The notes: a model not told the origin generated them from the letters alone. DNA of 34,267 nucleotides from Smithellaceae bacterium (GCA_028693285.1 JAQUVQ010000031.1:1-34267), one strand, 5' to 3'; shown: positions 17,902 through 25,358, numbered from the stretch's first letter. Translations and numbers: made by a program.

Positions 17902-19535
17902 TACAAAACATATTGAATATTCAACCTTTGCGCCGCATCCGCATTGCTGATGCCCAGTGCGTCCGACATGCCGATCGGAAGCGATGTCGATCGTCCCAGC
18001 GGCGCCACGATTTTTTTCAGTTCCGTGTCAAATGTTAAATAGACATCCACCAGCCTTCGGGCGACCTTTTCCGGATCCAGGCGCCGATCCAGCCGCGGGT
18101 CCTGCGAGGTGATGCCTTTGGGGCAAACCCCGATATTGCAGACATTGCAGCGGTCTCCTTCAGATCCCAGACAACCGGCGGCCGCCTGGAGGATGTATTT
18201 GCCCGTCTGCACGCCGCTGGCGCCCAGCATGATCAGGGCGGCGGCATTGGCGGCCAGATTGCCGTTTTTCCCGATGCCGCCGCCGGCAAAGAGAGGAAGC
18301 TCGTTTTGTTTGCCCAGCTTCACCAGCGTCATGTAGGCGTCGCGCAGGTTGCTGGCGATGGGGTGTCCCATGTGGTCCATCGAAACATTATAGGCCGCGC
18401 CCGTGCCCCCGTCCTCTCCGTCGATGGCGAGCCCGGCCGCATATGGATTGCGGGTCAGGTTGTTGAGGACGGCCTGCGTGGTGCTCGTGGCCGAGATTTT
18501 CGGATACACCGGCACGCGGAATCCCCACGCCATGGACATGGACTGGATCATCTTGGCCACGGCTTCCTCGATGGAGTACTTGGTCTGATGCGTGGGCGGG
18601 CTGGGCAGGCTGATGCCCTGCGGCACGCCGCGGATCGCGGCGATCAGTTTGTTGACCTTGTACCACATGAGCAGTCCGCCGTCGCCGGGCTTCGCGCCCT
18701 GGCCGTACTTGATTTCGATGGCGCAGGGATCTTCCTTCATTTTGGGCAGGGCGTGGATGATTTCATCCCAGCCGAAATAGCCGCTGGCGATCTGCAAAAT
18801 GACGTATTTCAGAAAGCGGGACTGAAGGAGCCGGGGCGGGCAGCCGCCTTCGCCGGTGCAGATGCGGACCGGCATGCCCATTTCCTCGTTCAGGTGGGCC
18901 ACGCCCATCTGCAGGCCCTCCCACATGTTCGGGGACAGGGCGCCGAACGACATGCCGCCGATGATCAGCGGATAGATTTCGCGGACGGGCGGCGTCCAGC
19001 CGTTGTCGCGTTCGGCAGCGAGCATCCGTTCGGGCGGCAGGATTCGGCCCAGCAGCGTGTGCAGCTCGAATTCATGGCGTCCGGCGTCCAGCGCCGGGTC
19101 GGTCAGCATCGATATGCGGACAAACTTGATCCGGTCGAGTACGCTTTTCGAATCGTTTCTTCGGCCGCCCCTTCTGCGGGCTTCGCCGCCCTGGTTGACG
19201 TGAAAGCGCAGGCGGTCGGATTCATCCGTGCGCGCGGGAACGATGGCGCCGTTGGGGCAGACCAGCGTGCACATGCCGCAGCCCACGCAGGCGTGCGCCG
19301 GATCGGTGCGCTGATCGATGCCGTGATACACGGAAAACAGATTGGCGGGCCGCTCTTCCAGTCCGGGCGGTATGGTAAGGGCCCGTTTGCGGTGGACGCC
19401 CAGTTCGATGGCGCGCACCGGACAGACGGAGGTGCACCGGCCGCACAGGGTGCAGCGGTCCTTCCTCCAGAGAATCTGCCAGGGCAGGTCTTTGGCGCTT
19501 AATGTAGAGGGGGTAATGCGTTCCACTGGTTCCAT
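17901..19535 (-). CDS. gltB: Glutamate synthase FMN subunit with N-terminal ferredoxin domain
   Basis: Catalytic synthase subunit that reductively aminates 2-oxoglutarate to glutamate, 544 residues, of the archaeal-type stand-alone class. The N-terminus has two [4Fe-4S] motifs, CTLCGRCTSVCP and CVGCGMCTLVCP. The FMN-binding TIM barrel follows from IIGGMSFGALSPN through CTGEGG, EIKYGQGAKPGDGG, AIDGEDGGTGAA and FAGGGIG. The [3Fe-4S] ligands are CNVCNIGVCPKGI. Classical GltB also has an N-terminal glutaminase and a C-terminal GXGXG domain; both are missing here and are encoded by the flanking genes. Its start overlaps the glutaminase gene by 37 bases and has AGGAGA upstream of ATG 19535. One Arg/Gly-rich linker (EARRRGGRRNDSK) separates the ferredoxin and FMN parts. 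Confidence 0.95.
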   Translation of the reverse strand: MEPVERITPSTLSAKDLPWQILWRKDRCTLCGRCTSVCPVRAIELGVHRKRALTIPPGLEERPANLFSVYHGIDQRTDPAHACVGCGMCTLVCPNGAIVPARTDESDRLRFHVNQGGEARRRGGRRNDSKSVLDRIKFVRISMLTDPALDAGRHEFELHTLLGRILPPERMLAAERDNGWTPPVREIYPLIIGGMSFGALSPNMWEGLQMGVAHLNEEMGMPVRICTGEGGCPPRLLQSRFLKYVILQIASGYFGWDEIIHALPKMKEDPCAIEIKYGQGAKPGDGGLLMWYKVNKLIAAIRGVPQGISLPSPPTHQTKYSIEEAVAKMIQSMSMAWGFRVPVYPKISATSTTQAVLNNLTRNPYAAGLAIDGEDGGTGAAYNVSMDHMGHPIASNLRDAYMTLVKLGKQNELPLFAGGGIGKNGNLAANAAALIMLGASGVQTGKYILQAAAGCLGSEGDRCNVCNIGVCPKGITSQDPRLDRRLDPEKVARRLVDVYLTFDTELKKIVAPLGRSTSLPIGMSDALGISNADAAQRLNIQYVL

Positions 19536-20629
19536 TTTTCCATCTCCTGCCGCTCGCGGCGGACCAGAACGGTTTCATATCTCATCGGCTGATGGTCCAG
19601 ATTGATGTCCCGTTCGGGAATGGACGCGTCCAGACCGCACATTTCCGAGGAAAACGCGAAGATGCCGGGACGCCCGCCCACCACGCCGGGGCGCAGCTTC
19701 TTGGAATCCTGCACCATGAACATCGACTTGTCCGGCAGACAGCCGATGACGCAGTTGGGCCCGTCGATGATCAGCGGACGGCAGCTCTGCTTCAGGCTGC
19801 GCAGCATCCCCCCGTCGGGATGACGCGCAAGCTCTCCGTCTTTGAGCGGCGTGATGATGTGCTTGTACATTTCCATGCCCAGCCCGAGCCGGTTGCGCAT
19901 GTAGTGCAGGATGTGCGTGAACACTTCCGAGTCGGAATAATAGCCGCTGTAGCCGGGAAAATCGCGCGACATCAGAAATTCCCGAATCGGCACAAAGGCG
20001 GTGTTCTCGCCGTTGGTCATCGTCGCCATGCCCTGGATGAAAAACGGGTGGCAGGCGTAAATGTTGATGGAGTAGTTGGTGTTCTGGCGCCCCTGGCACA
20101 GGATCACCCGGGCGGTGAGATCCCTGCGGTCCAGACCCAGATACTCGGCGACGGCCAGCGGATCTCCCACTTCCTTGATCATGATCACGTCCGGCCAGAA
20201 GCTGAAGATCAGCATGGATTGATCTTTTTCGCCGATCTGCCGAAGCTGGAGCTGAACCATCATCAGGCGGTATTCGATTTCCTCCCGGCTTAAGTTTTCC
20301 CATTCGGCCGGGTATTCGTAAACCCGAATGACGTAGTTGTCTCTCTTCGGCGTTCCCGAAGGCGCCGGTTTGGTCGGCCGAAGGGACAGCTTGTATTTGA
20401 CCATGAAATCCTGATCGATCATGAAGTGGTCCAGGGCCTTGATGCCTTCATTGGAAAAGATGCCGGACAGGATCGGCTCGTTTTTGAATTTTTCGAACTC
20501 GCCGCCCAGATCGGTCAGAAAGAGCCCCACGCCGGAGCCGTCATGCCCTTCTTTCATGACATTGAGCGCGTTGATGGCCATCACCGGCGATTGCGGCTGA
20601 CTGGATGTTACGGCAAATAAACGGCACAT
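19499..20629 (-). CDS. Glutamate synthase glutaminase subunit (class II amidotransferase)
   Basis: Stand-alone class II glutaminase that releases ammonia from glutamine for the FMN subunit. The start is ATG 20629, because the protein must begin Met-Cys (MCRLFAVTSSQPQSPV) to expose the nucleophile Cys2, and AAAGGAGA precedes it. The frame stays open to 20665, but that stretch covers the leader. EGHDGSGVGLF, TNGENTAF and YSDSEVFTHIL match the amidotransferase core of GltB and PurF. It has 376 residues. It is the first gene after the sigma-54 promoter and overlaps the FMN subunit gene. The three-gene split (glutaminase, FMN, GXGXG-GltD) resembles archaeal and Thermotoga-type glutamate synthases. 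Confidence 0.92.
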   Translation of the reverse strand: MCRLFAVTSSQPQSPVMAINALNVMKEGHDGSGVGLFLTDLGGEFEKFKNEPILSGIFSNEGIKALDHFMIDQDFMVKYKLSLRPTKPAPSGTPKRDNYVIRVYEYPAEWENLSREEIEYRLMMVQLQLRQIGEKDQSMLIFSFWPDVIMIKEVGDPLAVAEYLGLDRRDLTARVILCQGRQNTNYSINIYACHPFFIQGMATMTNGENTAFVPIREFLMSRDFPGYSGYYSDSEVFTHILHYMRNRLGLGMEMYKHIITPLKDGELARHPDGGMLRSLKQSCRPLIIDGPNCVIGCLPDKSMFMVQDSKKLRPGVVGGRPGIFAFSSEMCGLDASIPERDINLDHQPMRYETVLVRRERQEMEKWNQWNALPPLH

Positions 20630-20666
20630 AGTCTCTCCTTTGAACCTTTCAACCCGAGGGCTCAAC

Positions 20667-20682
20667 TGCCAGAGTCGTGCCA
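20667..20682 (-). promoter_or_regulatory. Sigma-54 (-24/-12) promoter of the glutamate synthase run
   Basis: Read on the minus strand, this is TGGCAC-GACTC-TGGCA: a perfect -24 box, GG-N10-GC spacing kept, and one mismatch from TTGCA in the -12 box. The predicted start of transcription is near 20656, leaving a leader of about 27 bases with a ribosome site before ATG 20629. Paired ACA-N3-TTGT motifs lie 89 and 118 bases further upstream. Confidence 0.85.
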
Positions 20683-20770
20683 GTGCCGATCAAATGAAAA
20701 ACAAACAAAAATTATAATGGATTATATAGGCTTGCCGCGGAAGACGCCGCGGGATGCGGGATAAAAATCA

Positions 20771-20809
20771 ACAAATTTGTGCTTTTGCGAAATGGCGTGA
20801 CATTATTGT
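20771..20809. promoter_or_regulatory. Candidate paired activator sites upstream of the glt promoter
   Basis: ACAAATTTGT (20771-20780, a perfect palindrome) and ACATTATTGT (20800-20809) have centres 29 bases apart, close to three helical turns. They lie about 120 and 149 bases upstream of the predicted start, the usual range for sigma-54 enhancer sites. The same motif with the same spacing occurs upstream of the 23094-23109 promoter. The rest of the 221-base gap (20630-20850) holds a CCGCGG inverted repeat at about 20735-20752 that may end the regulator transcript. Confidence 0.55.
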
Positions 20810-20850
20810 TCCATGGATGAATTTCCGGCGCGCGGAAAGCCGCAAAAGCC

Positions 20851-22389
20851 CTATGGCTTCAAGGCGGCGTCTCTTGTGTTTTTGCGGAATTTTCCGGGAT
20901 CGATGCCCATTTTCGATATTTTATACTGGATCACGCGCTTCGTGGTTCCCAGGATTTTGGCCGCCTTGGTCTGGTTGCCGCCCGTTTCCCTGAGCGCGTC
21001 GATAATCAGCGCTCTCTCCTGCGCCTCGACGACGGACGACAGCTTGCTGTGGTCCCTGCGCTCCGGCGATCTTTCCCCGGCATGGAGGGAAGGCGGCAGA
21101 TGCAGGCAGTCCACGGTGTCCGTTTTGGTCAGGAGCACCGCCCGCTCGATGCAGTTTTCCAGTTCGCGGACATTGCCCGGCCACTTGTGGGACAGAAACG
21201 CTTCAATGGCGGCCGTGGAGATCTTTTTGACGTTCTTCCCCATTTCCTTGCTGTACTTGAGCAGAAAATGATCGGCCAGCAGGATGACGTCGCTGCCGCG
21301 TTCCCGAAGCGGCGGCAGATAAACGGGGAAAACATTGAGGCGGTAAAACAGGTCCGCCCGGAAACGGTCGGCGAGAATATCCTGCTCCAGGATGCGGTTC
21401 GTGGCGGCGATGATCCTCACGTTGACGTTCACCACCCTCGACGAGCCCAGCGGCTGAAATCGTTTTTCCTGCAGAACGCGCAGAAGCTTTACCTGCGCGG
21501 CGGCGGACAGTTCGCCCACTTCGTCCAGAAAGATCGTGCCGCCATTGGCTTCTTCGAAGCGTCCGCGGCGCGTCTGCAGCGCGCCGGTGAACGCGCCTTT
21601 CTCATGTCCGAACAGTTCGCTTTCAATGAGCGTGTCGGGAATCGCCGCGCAGTTGACCTGCACCAGCGGCCCGTTTTTGCGCGGAGAGTTGTTGTGAATC
21701 GCCCGGGCAATCAACTCTTTGCCCGTGCCTGTTTCGCCGGTGATCAGCACTGTCGTGTTGGAATCGGAAACCTGCGCCACCAGGCCGAAGACTTCCTGGA
21801 TGGCCTTGGAATGGCCGATAATATCCGTGGAAGGCGCGTGCTGCTGTCCGACAATTTTGCGCAAGCGGCGGTTTTCCTCTTCCAGGGCGCGGATGTGAAC
21901 GGCCTTGGCCATCAGTTCGGCCACCGAGCCCATCATGGCCAGTTCCTTTTCCAAGTCCTCGACCTGCTTGGCCACCTTGTCGGCGGATAAAACCCCGACC
22001 ACGCGCTCGTCATAGATAATGGGAACGCATAAAAAGGAAAGCTCGGCGCGGTTCAAATGACGTCTTGCTCCCGTGCGGTCCAGAAAGTGGGTTTCCTGCC
22101 CCAGATTCGCCACGGCCATCGGGCGGCCGGTCTCCGCTACCTGGCCGGTGATTCCTTCTCCCGGTTTGTACGTCACTTCCATGCCGTCAATATTGACGTC
22201 ATGCGCGATGTCGAGCCACGCTTCCTTTTCCTCGTGATCCAGAAGGGAGATCATGCCGCGCTGCATTCCGAGGCGCAAACTCATTTCATGGAGGATTTTT
22301 TCCAGTTGATCTCTCAAATCCATCGGCTGCGCCAGGATTTTTGATATGGCGTGCAGGGCCGCTAATTCTTCATAACTGTGGATGCTCAC
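20851..22389 (-). CDS. Sigma-54-dependent activator, GAF-AAA+-Fis (NifA-like architecture)
   Basis: Enhancer-binding protein of 512 residues. It has an N-terminal GAF sensor (about residues 15-165, ending [20 protein letters not shown]) and a coiled linker ([15 protein letters not shown]). The AAA+ domain has Walker A GETGTGKE, the sigma-54 contact loop GAFTGA, Walker [13 protein letters not shown] and the arginine-finger region [15 protein letters not shown]. It ends with a Fis-type helix-turn-helix ([20 protein letters not shown]). There is no phospho-receiver domain, so it is built like NifA rather than NtrC, yet no nif genes are in view. It starts at GTG 22389, preceded by GGGGGAG. It lies directly upstream of the glt promoter and beside PII genes, and is the obvious candidate activator of the three sigma-54 promoters. 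Confidence 0.93.
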   Translation of the reverse strand: MSIHSYEELAALHAISKILAQPMDLRDQLEKILHEMSLRLGMQRGMISLLDHEEKEAWLDIAHDVNIDGMEVTYKPGEGITGQVAETGRPMAVANLGQETHFLDRTGARRHLNRAELSFLCVPIIYDERVVGVLSADKVAKQVEDLEKELAMMGSVAELMAKAVHIRALEEENRRLRKIVGQQHAPSTDIIGHSKAIQEVFGLVAQVSDSNTTVLITGETGTGKELIARAIHNNSPRKNGPLVQVNCAAIPDTLIESELFGHEKGAFTGALQTRRGRFEEANGGTIFLDEVGELSAAAQVKLLRVLQEKRFQPLGSSRVVNVNVRIIAATNRILEQDILADRFRADLFYRLNVFPVYLPPLRERGSDVILLADHFLLKYSKEMGKNVKKISTAAIEAFLSHKWPGNVRELENCIERAVLLTKTDTVDCLHLPPSLHAGERSPERRDHSKLSSVVEAQERALIIDALRETGGNQTKAAKILGTTKRVIQYKISKMGIDPGKFRKNTRDAALKP

Positions 22390-22447
22390 GTCGTCTTTCT
22401 CCCCCGGGCTTTTACCGGCGCTTCACGGCCGGATTTTCACGGCCCGT

Positions 22448-22476
22448 AGAATGTAACAAAATTGTACGAATATCAA
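22448..22476 (-). promoter_or_regulatory. Candidate sigma-70 promoter of the activator with embedded operator
   Basis: On the minus strand TTGATA (22471-22476) and CATTCT (22448-22453) are 17 bases apart: a good -35 and a weak -10. The spacer contains ACAAAATTGT (22456-22465), the same ACA-N3-TTGT motif found upstream of the sigma-54 promoters, so binding there would block polymerase and allow autorepression. It lies about 60 bases before the GTG start. The rest of the 191-base gap (22390-22580) shows nothing else I can name. Confidence 0.4.
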
Positions 22477-22580
22477 CCGGAATTTCATTCGTCCGCGTAC
22501 GGTAATGCAAAGAGAAAACCATTATGTCCGTTTGATGCAATTAAAAAGAAAATGTTATTTTGCGGGGATTTCGTAAAGAT

Positions 22581-22922
22581 TTATCCGATGGCCAGCCGGC
22601 CGGTTTCTCCCGTGCGGATTCGAACACATTCCTCCAGGGGAACGATGAAAATTTTACCGTCGCCGATGCTGCCGGTGCGCGCTCCCCGAATGACGGCTTC
22701 CAGCGTGGGCTTGACGTAGTCGTCGTTCACGGCAATTTCAAAGCGCACCCGGTCGAGGAGGTCTCCGTTGGTAATGACTCCGTCGCGCGTGTCGGTTTTC
22801 CCGACCTGCGCGCCGCAGCCGACTACGGTGGAAACGGTAATTTTGCCCACGTTTACGTCGCGCAACGCCTGTTTGACGTCTTTGAGCTTGTCGGATTGCA
22901 CGATGGCGATGATCAGTTTCAT
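22581..22922 (-). CDS. PII signal protein without the uridylylation tyrosine
   Basis: A 113-residue PII family protein, which senses ATP/ADP and 2-oxoglutarate as a trimer and controls partners through its T-loop. The fold markers are MKLIIAIVQSDKLKDVKQAL at the start, and TGSIGDGKIF (B-loop) and RIRTGE near the end. In the T-loop (GCGAQVGKTDTRDGVITNGD) the residue aligned with Tyr51 of E. coli GlnB is Thr, so it cannot be uridylylated there. I choose ATG 22922, nine bases after AAAGG, over ATG 22928 or the longer frame from 22979, which would run into the tRNA. It is the second gene behind the 23094-23109 promoter, after tRNA-Gln. Confidence 0.92.
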   Translation of the reverse strand: MKLIIAIVQSDKLKDVKQALRDVNVGKITVSTVVGCGAQVGKTDTRDGVITNGDLLDRVRFEIAVNDDYVKPTLEAVIRGARTGSIGDGKIFIVPLEECVRIRTGETGRLAIG

Positions 22923-22950
22923 CAGCATTGGCCTTTCAAAATGGAGCCGA

Positions 22951-23024
22951 TGGCTGAGGGGCAAGGACTCGAACCTCAATTTTCAGGGCCAGAACCTGGC
23001 GTCCTGCCGTTAGACGACCCCTCA
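22951..23024 (-). tRNA. tRNA-Gln (anticodon CTG)
   Basis: Minus-strand cloverleaf of 74 bases including an encoded CCA. The acceptor is TGAGGGG (complement of 23018-23024) paired with CCCCTCA (complement of 22955-22961), followed by G and CCA. The D arm contains GTCTAACGGCAGGAC. The anticodon loop is TTCTGGC with anticodon CTG (complement of 22990-22992), reading CAG. The T arm contains GGTTCGAGTCC. One C-A pair at the base of the anticodon stem is imperfect. The gene lies 29 bases upstream of the PII gene and about 60 bases downstream of the start predicted for the sigma-54 promoter. I see no convincing sigma-70 promoter between that promoter and the tRNA. Confidence 0.92.
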
Positions 23025-23093
23025 GTGAAAAAACGAAACCAGCGTAAGCTGATAAGCGCTTCCTTTCCCGACGGATAACACCAATGAGCCGAG

Positions 23094-23109
23094 AGCAATG
23101 GCCGTGCCA
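23094..23109 (-). promoter_or_regulatory. Sigma-54 promoter upstream of tRNA-Gln and PII gene
   Basis: On the minus strand this reads TGGCAC-GGCCA-TTGCT, matching both consensus boxes with exact GG-N10-GC spacing. Transcription would start near 23083, about 60 bases before the tRNA-Gln. Two ACA-N3-TTGT motifs lie 68 and 97 bases upstream. Confidence 0.85.
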
Positions 23110-23176
23110 GCAGAAGAATTTAAAATTGTTTTATGCATTCAATAGGTTGAGCAACTCTGTTGATTTTCAAAAGAAT

Positions 23177-23215
23177 ACACGTTTGTCCGTTTTGAACACA
23201 GACAGACATAATTGT
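23177..23215. promoter_or_regulatory. Candidate paired activator sites between divergent PII genes
   Basis: ACACGTTTGT (23177-23186) and ACATAATTGT (23206-23215) have centres 29 bases apart, exactly as in the pair at 20771-20809. They are about 98 and 127 bases from the predicted start of the minus-strand tRNA-Gln transcript, and 36 to 74 bases before the plus-strand PII gene at 23251, so they could affect both directions. Confidence 0.5.
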
Positions 23216-23250
23216 ATCCGCTATGCGTTTTCAGGAAAGACGCAGACTGA

Positions 23251-23634
23251 ATGAATCAGTTGAAAAAAATCGAAGCGATCATTCGCGAAGATAAAGTAAA
23301 CGATGTTATCGACGCCCTCAAAGAAATTGGAATTGTGGGCATGAACACGTTTGAAGTGCGGGGACATGGCCGGCAGGGCGGCGTTCAACTGGTCGGACGC
23401 GCCGGAACCTATCAGGTCAATATGCTTCCAAAAATACAAATCAACATCGTTTTAAACACGCGCAATCTGGACGCCGCGCTGGAGGCGATCCTCTGCTCGG
23501 CTTACACGGGCGAGACGGGCGACGGCATTATTTTTGTGACACCTGTCGAAGATGTCATTCGGGTTCGGACACGCGAGCGTGGTCCGGGCGCCATGATGTA
23601 TCCCGGGGACATTGATGAACGCAGAAGTAAATAA
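23251..23634 (+). CDS. glnB: PII signal protein GlnB-like, with the T-loop tyrosine
   Basis: A second PII paralogue of 127 residues. It begins MNQLKKIEAIIREDKVNDVI and has the T-loop GRQGGVQLVGRAGTYQVN, in which the Tyr aligns with Tyr51, the residue uridylylated by GlnD. The B-loop is TGETGDGIIF. It is about 15 residues longer than usual because of a polar C-terminal tail (PGAMMYPGDIDERRSK). It is the only PII here that keeps the modifiable tyrosine and the only one on the plus strand. AGGAAA lies upstream of ATG 23251. Its stop codon directly abuts that of the convergent amidotransferase gene. The promoter is not obvious. Confidence 0.92.
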   Translation: MNQLKKIEAIIREDKVNDVIDALKEIGIVGMNTFEVRGHGRQGGVQLVGRAGTYQVNMLPKIQINIVLNTRNLDAALEAILCSAYTGETGDGIIFVTPVEDVIRVRTRERGPGAMMYPGDIDERRSK

Positions 23635-24327
23635 TCAAGCGGTTCGCGCCAGGAAATTCAGGATCTTGTCCATCAGACGATTAATGGATTGATATTGTGC
23701 CGGCTTGGCGGACAAAATTTCCGTCTCGGTCTGTATATAGGGCGCGCCGATAAGTTCATCCCGGCAATGCGCAACCAGGTCTTGCGCGGACTGCGGCGTG
23801 GTTTCCAGATGAAACTGCAGGCCGATAACCGATTGGCCCAGCTGAAACGCCTGATTTTCGCATCCATCGCTTTTCGCGATGCGCGTTGCTCCCGCCGGCA
23901 GATCAAATGTTTCTCCGTGCCAATGGAAAGCCTGCACCGATTGCGGAAAGCGAAAGACGGATCTGCCGCCGGACGAAACGCCATGGACGGGAAACCAGCC
24001 GATTTCTTTTACACCATTAGGATACACCTTTGCCCCCATCGCGCCGGCGATAAGCTGCGCGCCCAGGCAGATGCCCAAAACCGGCTTGCCGGAAATAATC
24101 ATTCGACGGATAAACTGTTTCTCCGGAACAAGCCACGGATATCTCTTTTCGTCATTGACGCTCATCGGCCCGCCCATCACAATCAGCAGGTCAATTTCCT
24201 CCAAAGCGGGCAGGTTTGCCGATTGAAAAAACGGCGTGCAGGTGATGGTGTAGCCGGCCGTCGTAAGCCACGAACGGATGCTGCCGATATCTTCAAAGGG
24301 CGCGTGTTTGAAATAACGGGCAATCAT
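23635..24327 (-). CDS. Class I glutamine amidotransferase of unknown substrate
   Basis: A 230-residue stand-alone GATase1 protein similar to the GMP synthase-type glutaminase fold. VMGGPMSVND is the oxyanion strand, the nucleophile Cys is in VLGICLGAQLIAGAMG, and the catalytic His/Glu in LQFHLETT. The segment FHWHGETFDLPAGA resembles the HGD region of GuaA-like enzymes. No synthase partner is adjacent, so its acceptor is unknown. It could hydrolyse a gamma-glutamyl compound rather than donate ammonia. It is the last gene of the amt operon, and its ATG overlaps the stop of a PII remnant (TGATG), which indicates translational coupling. Confidence 0.88.
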   Translation of the reverse strand: MIARYFKHAPFEDIGSIRSWLTTAGYTITCTPFFQSANLPALEEIDLLIVMGGPMSVNDEKRYPWLVPEKQFIRRMIISGKPVLGICLGAQLIAGAMGAKVYPNGVKEIGWFPVHGVSSGGRSVFRFPQSVQAFHWHGETFDLPAGATRIAKSDGCENQAFQLGQSVIGLQFHLETTPQSAQDLVAHCRDELIGAPYIQTETEILSAKPAQYQSINRLMDKILNFLARTA

Positions 24328-24425
24328 CAGATGGTCTCCTTGATTTTACCTGCATTGACGTTGCGTAAGGCCTGTATGACGTCTTTGAGCTTGTCGGACT
24401 GTGCTATGGCGATGACCAGTTTCAT
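24327..24425 (-). pseudogene. PII gene remnant: 32-codon N-terminal fragment
   Basis: Translates as MKLVIAIAQSDKLKDVIQAL, then RNVNAGKIKETI and a stop. It matches the start of the PII protein at 22581-22922. Over the first 28 codons 69 of 84 bases agree with that gene. Homology then stops before the T-loop, and a GGAG ribosome site plus the ATG of the amidotransferase follow at once. A good ribosome site (GGGAGAG) precedes it, and an alternative ATG lies at 24428. It is either a deletion remnant of a fourth PII gene or a small coupled leader peptide. Confidence 0.85.
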
Positions 24426-24436
24426 CATGGCTCTCC

Positions 24437-25312
24437 CTAGAATGTCAAACTTAATGTTACGCCGCCATAAACGTAGTAACTGTCCCGGTCGGATGGATTG
24501 GCCGTGCCCTTCAGGCCCCGCGCCCTCATCTCATATTTCGCATCTTCGGAAAGCGGAAACACACAGGAGGCGGTCGGCGTAATGGTCAGATTCCCGGTCA
24601 CGGCAACCGGCAGGGAAATGGTTGCGACTCCGTCATGGAAATTGTTGAAATTGTCCGTGGTGGCCGCTGAGTTGCTGTCAAATTTCGGATAGGTTGTCTC
24701 ATCTTCACTTTTCAGGTAGCTGGCCTGCGCCGCCAGTTTCAAGCCGACCCTTTCATGCAGGGCAAAGGTATGAGAAACGCCCAGCGTCGCGTACCATTGA
24801 TGGTAATGATCGATTTCCTTGTAGACGGTCAGCGTAGGCGCCAAAATCGTGTTGAGACCCAGCGAAACAAAAAGCTCCTGGGCATCCAGCAGGTCCACTC
24901 CCAGCGGCGTCATTCCGGCCAGACCGTAATAAATGTATCCCGCGCCCGCCTTCACGATGCCGAATTCATGCGCATAGGAAAGGATGAAATCCGTTTCAGA
25001 CCAGGTGGATGAATGTTTGCCGTCCCCGGCCGCATAGGGGCGGGTATCCAGATTTCCCCAGAGAACGGCGGTAAAACCTTTGTAGTTTGCTGTAAACGAC
25101 GGCTCGATTGCCACGCTGTCGCGCGTCATTTCCTGGCCGCGCCAGATGTAGGCGCTCAAAACACTGGCGGCAATCTCGCCGGTCAATTTATCTTCCTGCT
25201 GTTTTGGTCCGGCGGATTGGGGTTCTTCCCCCGCACCCGCCGCCATCGGCATGGACGTCAGCATCAACGCCAGCAGAGCGATCATCATGATTCTTTTGAT
25301 GTTTTTTTTCAT
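24437..25312 (-). CDS. Outer-membrane beta-barrel protein, TorF-like putative porin
   Basis: A 291-residue exported protein. A signal peptide is clear (MKKNIKRIMMIALLALMLTS, with likely cleavage after AAGAG). It is followed by a charged linker and then alternating amphipathic strands rich in Tyr and Trp (SVLSAYIWRGQEMTRDS, YAHEFGIVKAGAGYIYYGLA). The last residues are GGVTLSLTF, ending in the Phe typical of barrel-assembly substrates. YIWRGQ near the mature N-terminus recalls the TorF/TIGR02001 putative porin family. It lies inside the amt operon between glnK and the PII remnant, so it may be an outer-membrane channel for ammonium or another small nitrogen source. That role is inferred only from context. 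Confidence 0.8.
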   Translation of the reverse strand: MKKNIKRIMMIALLALMLTSMPMAAGAGEEPQSAGPKQQEDKLTGEIAASVLSAYIWRGQEMTRDSVAIEPSFTANYKGFTAVLWGNLDTRPYAAGDGKHSSTWSETDFILSYAHEFGIVKAGAGYIYYGLAGMTPLGVDLLDAQELFVSLGLNTILAPTLTVYKEIDHYHQWYATLGVSHTFALHERVGLKLAAQASYLKSEDETTYPKFDSNSAATTDNFNNFHDGVATISLPVAVTGNLTITPTASCVFPLSEDAKYEMRARGLKGTANPSDRDSYYVYGGVTLSLTF

Positions 25313-25358
25313 GGGTCACTGTTCTCCTCATGATTTATATTGTTTCCTTAAAATGCCC

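Noticed and set aside
15637-17916. Open frame of 759 codons on the plus strand opposite the GXGXG-GltD gene
   Set aside because: Antisense shadow of a gene with clear Fe-S, FAD and NAD(P) motifs; no recognisable domain and no ribosome site.
20712-20727. TATAAT-like boxes on the minus strand upstream of the glutamate synthase genes
   Set aside because: No -35 hexamer at a suitable distance; the sigma-54 site just downstream is far better supported.
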